Assembly (NCBI RefSeq): GCF_001811425.1
Contig: NZ_KV804685.1
Span: 124,001-188,000, forward strand
DNA length: 64,000 nt
Reading direction: 5' to 3'
Origin: Peptoniphilus_A sp001811425
GTDB taxonomy: Bacteria; Bacillota; Clostridia; Tissierellales; Peptoniphilaceae
In this document: positions 60,434 through 64,000 of the stretch, piece by piece
Position numbering within the stretch: the stretch's first letter is position 1
Layout of the letters: each line of letters begins with the position of its first letter
Translations under genes and position numbers: made by a program
Notes under the pieces: generated by a model
Seen by the model: the letters and a program-made list of their open reading frames with translations, nothing else
Told to the model about the DNA's origin: nothing
Database searches by the model: none

Positions 60434-61771
60434 TTGGTATTCGAAAGTTTATCCGATAAATTGCAAAATACTTTGCAAAAATTGACAGGCAAAGGTAAAT
60501 TATCCGAAAAAGATATTGACGCAGCTATGCGTGAAGTAAAGCTTGCACTTCTTGAGGCTGATGTTAACTTTAAAGTAGTTAAAGAATTTGTAAAAACAGT
60601 TAAAGAAAGAGCTTTGGGAAAAGAAGTTTTAGAATCTCTTACTCCAGGCCAACAAGTTATTAAAATTGTCAACGAAGAACTCACAAATTTAATGGGAACT
60701 AGCGAAGTCAAAATTGACTTCTCAAAAAAACCTACAGTTATAATGATGTGTGGTCTTCAAGGTGCAGGTAAAACTACTACAAGTGGTAAGCTTGCCAATA
60801 AATTAAAAAAAGATGGAAAGAGACCTCTTTTAGTTGCTTGTGATGTTTATAGACCAGCAGCAATAAAACAACTTCAAGTTGTTGGTAAGTCTGTTGACAC
60901 TCCAGTTTTTACCATGGGAGATAAAATTTCCCCAGTAGATATTTCTAAGGCTGCTCTTGAGCATGCTAAGAAAAATGGAAATGATGTAGTAATCATAGAT
61001 ACAGCTGGTAGACTTCACATTGATGAAAAACTTATGAAGGAGCTTCAAGATATACATGAGGCACTTGAACCTTCTGAAGTTCTTCTTGTCCTTGATGCAA
61101 TGACTGGTCAAGATGCAGTAAATGTTGCTGATACCTTTGACGATATGTTAAAGCTAACAGGTGTAATACTTACTAAACTTGATGGCGATGCAAGAGGTGG
61201 TGCTGCTCTATCTATTAGATCAGTTACTGATGTTCCTATAAAATTTATTGCTAGTGGTGAAAAGATGGATAATATTGAAGTCTTCCACCCAGACAGAATG
61301 GCTTCGAGAATTCTTGGCATGGGGGATGTGCTCTCCTTAATTGAAAAAGCACAGTCAGCTGTTGATGATAAAAAGGCAAGGGAACTTGAAGAGAAACTTA
61401 GAAAGTCAACTTTTACTTTTGAAGATTTCTTGGACCAAATGCAACAAATGAAAAACATGGGTCCTCTAGAAGATATTATTGGAATGATTCCTGGCATGAA
61501 TAGCAAGGCCCTAAAGGGTATTAGCTTACCTGATAATGAATTTGCTAAAGTTGAGGCAATGATTCTTTCCATGACAAAAAAGGAAAGACAAAAGCCTGAA
61601 ATTATAGATTCTTCCAGAAGGAAGAGAATTGCACAGGGTTCTGGAACTAGTCCAGCAGATGTAAATAAACTTATAAAACAGTTTAAGGACATGAGAAAAA
61701 TGATGAAACAATTTGGAAACATGTCCAAAAATATGGGAAAGAGAAAATTTAAATTACCTTTTTCCTTTTAA
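60434..61771 (+). CDS. ffh: Signal recognition particle protein Ffh
   Basis: A 445-residue SRP54 GTPase. The N domain precedes G1 GLQGAGKTTTSGKLA near residue 107, DVYRPAAIKQL, DTAGRLHIDE and TKLDGDARGGAALS. The C-terminal methionine-rich M domain (about 300-445) binds the signal sequence and SRP RNA, and includes MIPGMNSK and the SGTSPADVNKLIKQF-type RNA-binding loop. The start is TTG 60434 behind a very strong AGGAGGTGA. It pairs with FtsY upstream. No SRP RNA gene was seen in the window. Confidence 0.97.
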   Translation: MVFESLSDKLQNTLQKLTGKGKLSEKDIDAAMREVKLALLEADVNFKVVKEFVKTVKERALGKEVLESLTPGQQVIKIVNEELTNLMGTSEVKIDFSKKPTVIMMCGLQGAGKTTTSGKLANKLKKDGKRPLLVACDVYRPAAIKQLQVVGKSVDTPVFTMGDKISPVDISKAALEHAKKNGNDVVIIDTAGRLHIDEKLMKELQDIHEALEPSEVLLVLDAMTGQDAVNVADTFDDMLKLTGVILTKLDGDARGGAALSIRSVTDVPIKFIASGEKMDNIEVFHPDRMASRILGMGDVLSLIEKAQSAVDDKKARELEEKLRKSTFTFEDFLDQMQQMKNMGPLEDIIGMIPGMNSKALKGISLPDNEFAKVEAMILSMTKKERQKPEIIDSSRRKRIAQGSGTSPADVNKLIKQFKDMRKMMKQFGNMSKNMGKRKFKLPFSF

Positions 61772-61820
61772 CCTAGCTTATATATTTTAATATATAAATT
61801 TTTTTGTGGAGGTGAATAAT

Positions 61821-62120
61821 TTGGCAGTTAAAATTAGACTTAGAAGAATGGGTACAAAGAAAAAACCCTTTTATAGAATAGTTGTAGCAGACTCTAGAAG
61901 TCCTAGAGATGGAAAATTCATCGAGGAGATTGGTTATTATAACCCACTTACAGCTCCTAAGGAAGTTGTTGTAGATTCAGAAAAAGCTAACAACTGGATT
62001 AAAAATGGTGCAAAACCTACTGATACAGTTGACAGACTTTTCAGAGAAAATTCAGTATATAACACTGAAAAAGACTCAAAGGATACAGCAGAAGCAAGTG
62101 AATCAGAAGCTACTGAATAA
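61821..62120 (+). CDS. rpsP: 30S ribosomal protein S16
   Basis: A 99-residue small-subunit protein beginning AVKIRLRRMGTKKKPFYRIV with the conserved DSRSPRDGKFIEEIGYYNP block. The last about 20 residues are an acidic extension (Glu/Ser/Thr/Ala), so it is a little longer than usual. I use TTG 61821, preceded by GGAGGTGA; a GTG at 61806 overlaps that ribosome site and would add five residues absent from homologues. It opens the conserved rpsP-khpA-rimM-trmD-rplS block. Confidence 0.96.
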   Translation: MAVKIRLRRMGTKKKPFYRIVVADSRSPRDGKFIEEIGYYNPLTAPKEVVVDSEKANNWIKNGAKPTDTVDRLFRENSVYNTEKDSKDTAEASESEATE

Positions 62121-62141
62121 CAGTATGTTTGGAGGACCAAA

Positions 62142-62375
62142 ATGGTTGAATTAATTGAATATATTGCTAAATCTTTAGTTGACGATCCTTCTTCAGTTGA
62201 TGTGACAATGACTAAGAATGATGATTCAATTGATATTACTCTTAAAGTTGCATCAAATGATATGGGAAAAGTTATTGGCAAGCAAGGTAGAATTGCCAAG
62301 GCAATAAGAGCAATCTTAAAGGCTGTTTCACTAAAAGAAGATGTAAAGGTTAATTTGGAAATTGAAGAATATTAA
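62142..62375 (+). CDS. khpA: KH-domain RNA-binding protein KhpA
   Basis: A 77-residue single KH domain with the RNA-binding loop MGKVIGKQGRIAKAIRAIL near residue 43. KhpA acts with KhpB as an RNA chaperone linked to cell-division and envelope control in Gram-positive bacteria. A GGAGG site precedes ATG 62142. The stop overlaps the rimM start by 14 bases. Confidence 0.93.
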   Translation: MVELIEYIAKSLVDDPSSVDVTMTKNDDSIDITLKVASNDMGKVIGKQGRIAKAIRAILKAVSLKEDVKVNLEIEEY

Positions 62376-62865
62376 AGATTCAATTACATGCATTGGTAAA
62401 ATTATAAATACTCATGGCATCAAGGGTGAACTTAAAGTAGAGCCTTATACTTTTGACAAAAAAAGATTTTCAAAGTTAGATAGTGTCTTTATAGGCAATG
62501 ATTTACGAGAATTTTTTATTAAAAAAGTTAGAGTAAATGATTTTGTATATATAACTTTTGAAGGTTTTGAAGATATAAATCTTGTCCTTAATTTAAAGGG
62601 CAGTGAGATTTATATTAAAGATGAAGATAGGCTAGCTTTAAAGGAAGATCAGTATTATGTATCTGATATAATTGGCAAAAAAGTCTATGACACTGAAAAC
62701 AATTATATTGGTGTACTTAAAGATGTACTTGAATACCCTGCTAATGATATTTTTATAATTGAAAGTGATGATAAAAGTATTTATCAAATACCTGCAGTTA
62801 AGGAATTTATTAAAAAAATAGATTCAACAATAACTATCAAATTAATAGAAGGAATGATTTTGTGA
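62362..62865 (+). CDS. rimM: Ribosome maturation factor RimM
   Basis: A 167-residue 30S assembly factor that binds S19. The N-terminal beta-barrel includes IGKIINTHGIKGELKVEPYTF near residue 11, and the C-terminal PRC barrel includes YYVSDIIGKKVYD near residue 97. The start is TTG 62362, overlapping khpA by 14 bases, with GGA a few bases before. The 3' end overlaps trmD by 4 bases (GTGA). Confidence 0.95.
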   Translation: MKNIKDSITCIGKIINTHGIKGELKVEPYTFDKKRFSKLDSVFIGNDLREFFIKKVRVNDFVYITFEGFEDINLVLNLKGSEIYIKDEDRLALKEDQYYVSDIIGKKVYDTENNYIGVLKDVLEYPANDIFIIESDDKSIYQIPAVKEFIKKIDSTITIKLIEGMIL

Positions 62866-63605
62866 AAATAAGTGTTTTAACATTATTTCCCGAATTCATA
62901 AATCACATTAGAGATTTTTCTATTGTTGGAAGGGCTATCGGCGAAGGAAAATTAGATCTTGAAACTGTAGATATAAGAGATTTTGCAATCAATAAATACC
63001 TACAAGTTGACGACTATCCCTATGGCGGTGGGCCAGGTATGCTAATGCAAATAAAACCAATAGTAGAGGCAATAGAATCTGTAAAGAGTGAAAAATCTAA
63101 AGTTTATTACATGTCCCCACAGGGCAAGGTTTTAACTCAGGATAAGCTAAAAGAACTTAAAAATGAAGAACACATAATACTTCTAAATGGCCATTACGAA
63201 GGTATTGACAACAGAGTCATTGAAAATTATGTAGATGAAGAAATTTCCATTGGTGACTATGTTTTAACTGGTGGAGAGTTGGCATCTATGGTAATTATTG
63301 ATGGTGTATCAAGACTAATTGATGGCGTTCTTGCTAGTGATGAGTCCTTTAAAGACGAGTCACACTATAATGGGCTTTTAGAACATCCACAGTACACTAG
63401 ACCAAAAGAATTTAGAGGACTTGAAGTTCCTGATATTCTTTTAAGTGGAGATCATGAAAAAATTAGGAAGTATAGACTTAGAGAGTCTATTAAAAACACT
63501 TTGCAGAAAAGGCCAGATTTATTAAAAAATAAAAATTTAAATGATGAAGAAAAAGATATATTGAAAGATTTACTGGAAGGAGGTAAAGACAATGGATTAT
63601 ATTAA
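62862..63605 (+). CDS. trmD: tRNA (guanine-N1-)-methyltransferase
   Basis: A 247-residue SPOUT methyltransferase forming m1G37 in tRNAs, which prevents frameshifting. Seen are ISVLTLFPEFI at the N-terminus, DDYPYGGGPGMLMQ near residue 48, the trefoil-knot AdoMet site LLNGHYEGIDNRVI and SIGDYVLTGGELASMVIIDG. The start is GTG 62862, overlapping rimM. The gene end overlaps rplS by 14 bases and contains its GGAGG site. Confidence 0.97.
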   Translation: MKISVLTLFPEFINHIRDFSIVGRAIGEGKLDLETVDIRDFAINKYLQVDDYPYGGGPGMLMQIKPIVEAIESVKSEKSKVYYMSPQGKVLTQDKLKELKNEEHIILLNGHYEGIDNRVIENYVDEEISIGDYVLTGGELASMVIIDGVSRLIDGVLASDESFKDESHYNGLLEHPQYTRPKEFRGLEVPDILLSGDHEKIRKYRLRESIKNTLQKRPDLLKNKNLNDEEKDILKDLLEGGKDNGLY

Positions 63606-63939
63606 AGCTATTGAAGATGAACAAATAAATGAAAATTTACCTAAATTTAATGTTGGGGATACTGTAAGTGTTCACTACAAGATTATTGAAGGCGAAAGAC
63701 AAAGAATCCAAGTTTTTGATGGAACTGTCATGAAAATTCAAGGAAAAAGCTCTAGAAAAACTTTTACAGTAAGAAGAATTTCTTATGGTATTGGAGTTGA
63801 AAGAACTTTCCTTCTTAATTCACCAAGAATTGCCGATCTTGTTGTTACAAGAAAAGGTAGTGTTAGACGTGCTAAACTTTACTATCTTAGAGATAGACAA
63901 GGTAAAGCTGCAAAAGTTAAAGAAAAGACTAATTACTAA
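63592..63939 (+). CDS. rplS: 50S ribosomal protein L19
   Basis: A 115-residue large-subunit protein at the subunit interface. It has NVGDTVSVHYKIIEGERQRI, QVFDGTVMKIQGKSSRKTFT and the conserved C-terminal VRRAKLYYLRDRQGKAAKVKE. ATG 63592 follows GGAGG and overlaps trmD. It is the last complete gene in the window. Confidence 0.97.
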   Translation: MDYIKAIEDEQINENLPKFNVGDTVSVHYKIIEGERQRIQVFDGTVMKIQGKSSRKTFTVRRISYGIGVERTFLLNSPRIADLVVTRKGSVRRAKLYYLRDRQGKAAKVKEKTNY

Positions 63940-63943
63940 GAGT

Positions 63944-63966
63944 GGGACTTTAAGTCCTATTTTTAG
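63944..63966 (+). terminator. Terminator after rplS
   Basis: GGGAC-TTTAA-GTCC, then TATTTTTAG; short but well placed. A ribosome site (AGAGGAG) at the very end of the window announces another gene just outside. Confidence 0.6.
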
Positions 63967-64000
63967 TATCTTTTATTTTGAGCAAATAAATTAGAGGAGT

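Noticed and set aside
61108..61728. A 206-codon open frame on the minus strand inside ffh
   Set aside because: It is the antisense shadow of a strongly conserved gene, has no ribosome site, and its Ser/Phe/Ile-rich composition is typical of reversed AT-rich coding DNA.
1..64000. CRISPR array, prophage, insertion sequence, tRNA, rRNA, tmRNA or SRP RNA
   Set aside because: No regular direct-repeat array, transposase, integrase or phage gene, and no recognisable RNA gene fold was seen on either strand by eye; a short or divergent RNA could still be missed.

Overview
The window is AT-rich DNA (about 30% G+C by eye, not computed) from a low-G+C anaerobic Gram-positive bacterium. Pointers are pyruvate:ferredoxin oxidoreductase, an acetate/butyrate-type CoA-transferase, three T-box leaders, HPr kinase, SpoVG, strong GGAGG ribosome sites and frequent TTG/GTG starts. 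The gene content best fits an amino-acid-fermenting anaerobic coccus of the Tissierellia/Peptoniphilaceae type. That is an inference; no rRNA is present to settle it. Most of the window is chromosomal housekeeping, with no prophage, insertion sequence, CRISPR array, tRNA or rRNA gene seen. A 100-N assembly gap lies at 54593-54692.

Layout. 1-2812: end of a type IV pilus/pseudopilus operon (one partial unknown gene, three prepilins, one PilX-like protein), followed by efp and a CD1247-like acidic protein. 3773-12241: pyrC, a large membrane protein, a protein with a His/Cys-rich tail, CBS-type pyrophosphatase (minus strand), a BaiN-type flavoprotein, a SAF-domain oxidoreductase and an Rrf2 regulator. 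12244-21260: amino-acid block with a T-box and ileS, then an amino-acid ABC transporter and argG-argH transcribed divergently, each behind its own T-box whose specifier reads as an arginine codon. 21430-31594: ArsR regulator, AddA-like helicase-nuclease, CoA-transferase, CarD, a PIN/TRAM membrane protein, a class V aminotransferase and a secreted phosphodiester glycosidase. 31685-36656: murC, spoVG, alr, an NCS2 purine/uracil permease and crcB.

36741-43237 is the most accessory-looking part. A VanRS/OmpR-like two-component pair comes first. Then a BlaI/BlaR1-like pair is followed by a 22-codon ORF, a secreted beta-rich protein and two small membrane proteins. This second block is bracketed by two 43-bp near-identical terminator hairpins (39568-39610 and 43261-43303), as if the block had been inserted or the terminator duplicated. 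It is my best candidate for an undescribed system: a signal-dependent BlaR1-type protease controlling a secreted product.

43350-64000: aminopeptidase P, uvrC, hprK, pyruvate:ferredoxin oxidoreductase, then the conserved plsX-acpP-rnc-(Elp3-like radical SAM)-smc-ftsY cluster and the ylxM-ffh-rpsP-khpA-rimM-trmD-rplS translation/secretion operon. How it fits together: arginine shortage should relieve both divergent T-boxes, raising import of an amino acid (probably arginine or a precursor) together with citrulline-to-arginine conversion. Isoleucine shortage should raise ileS.
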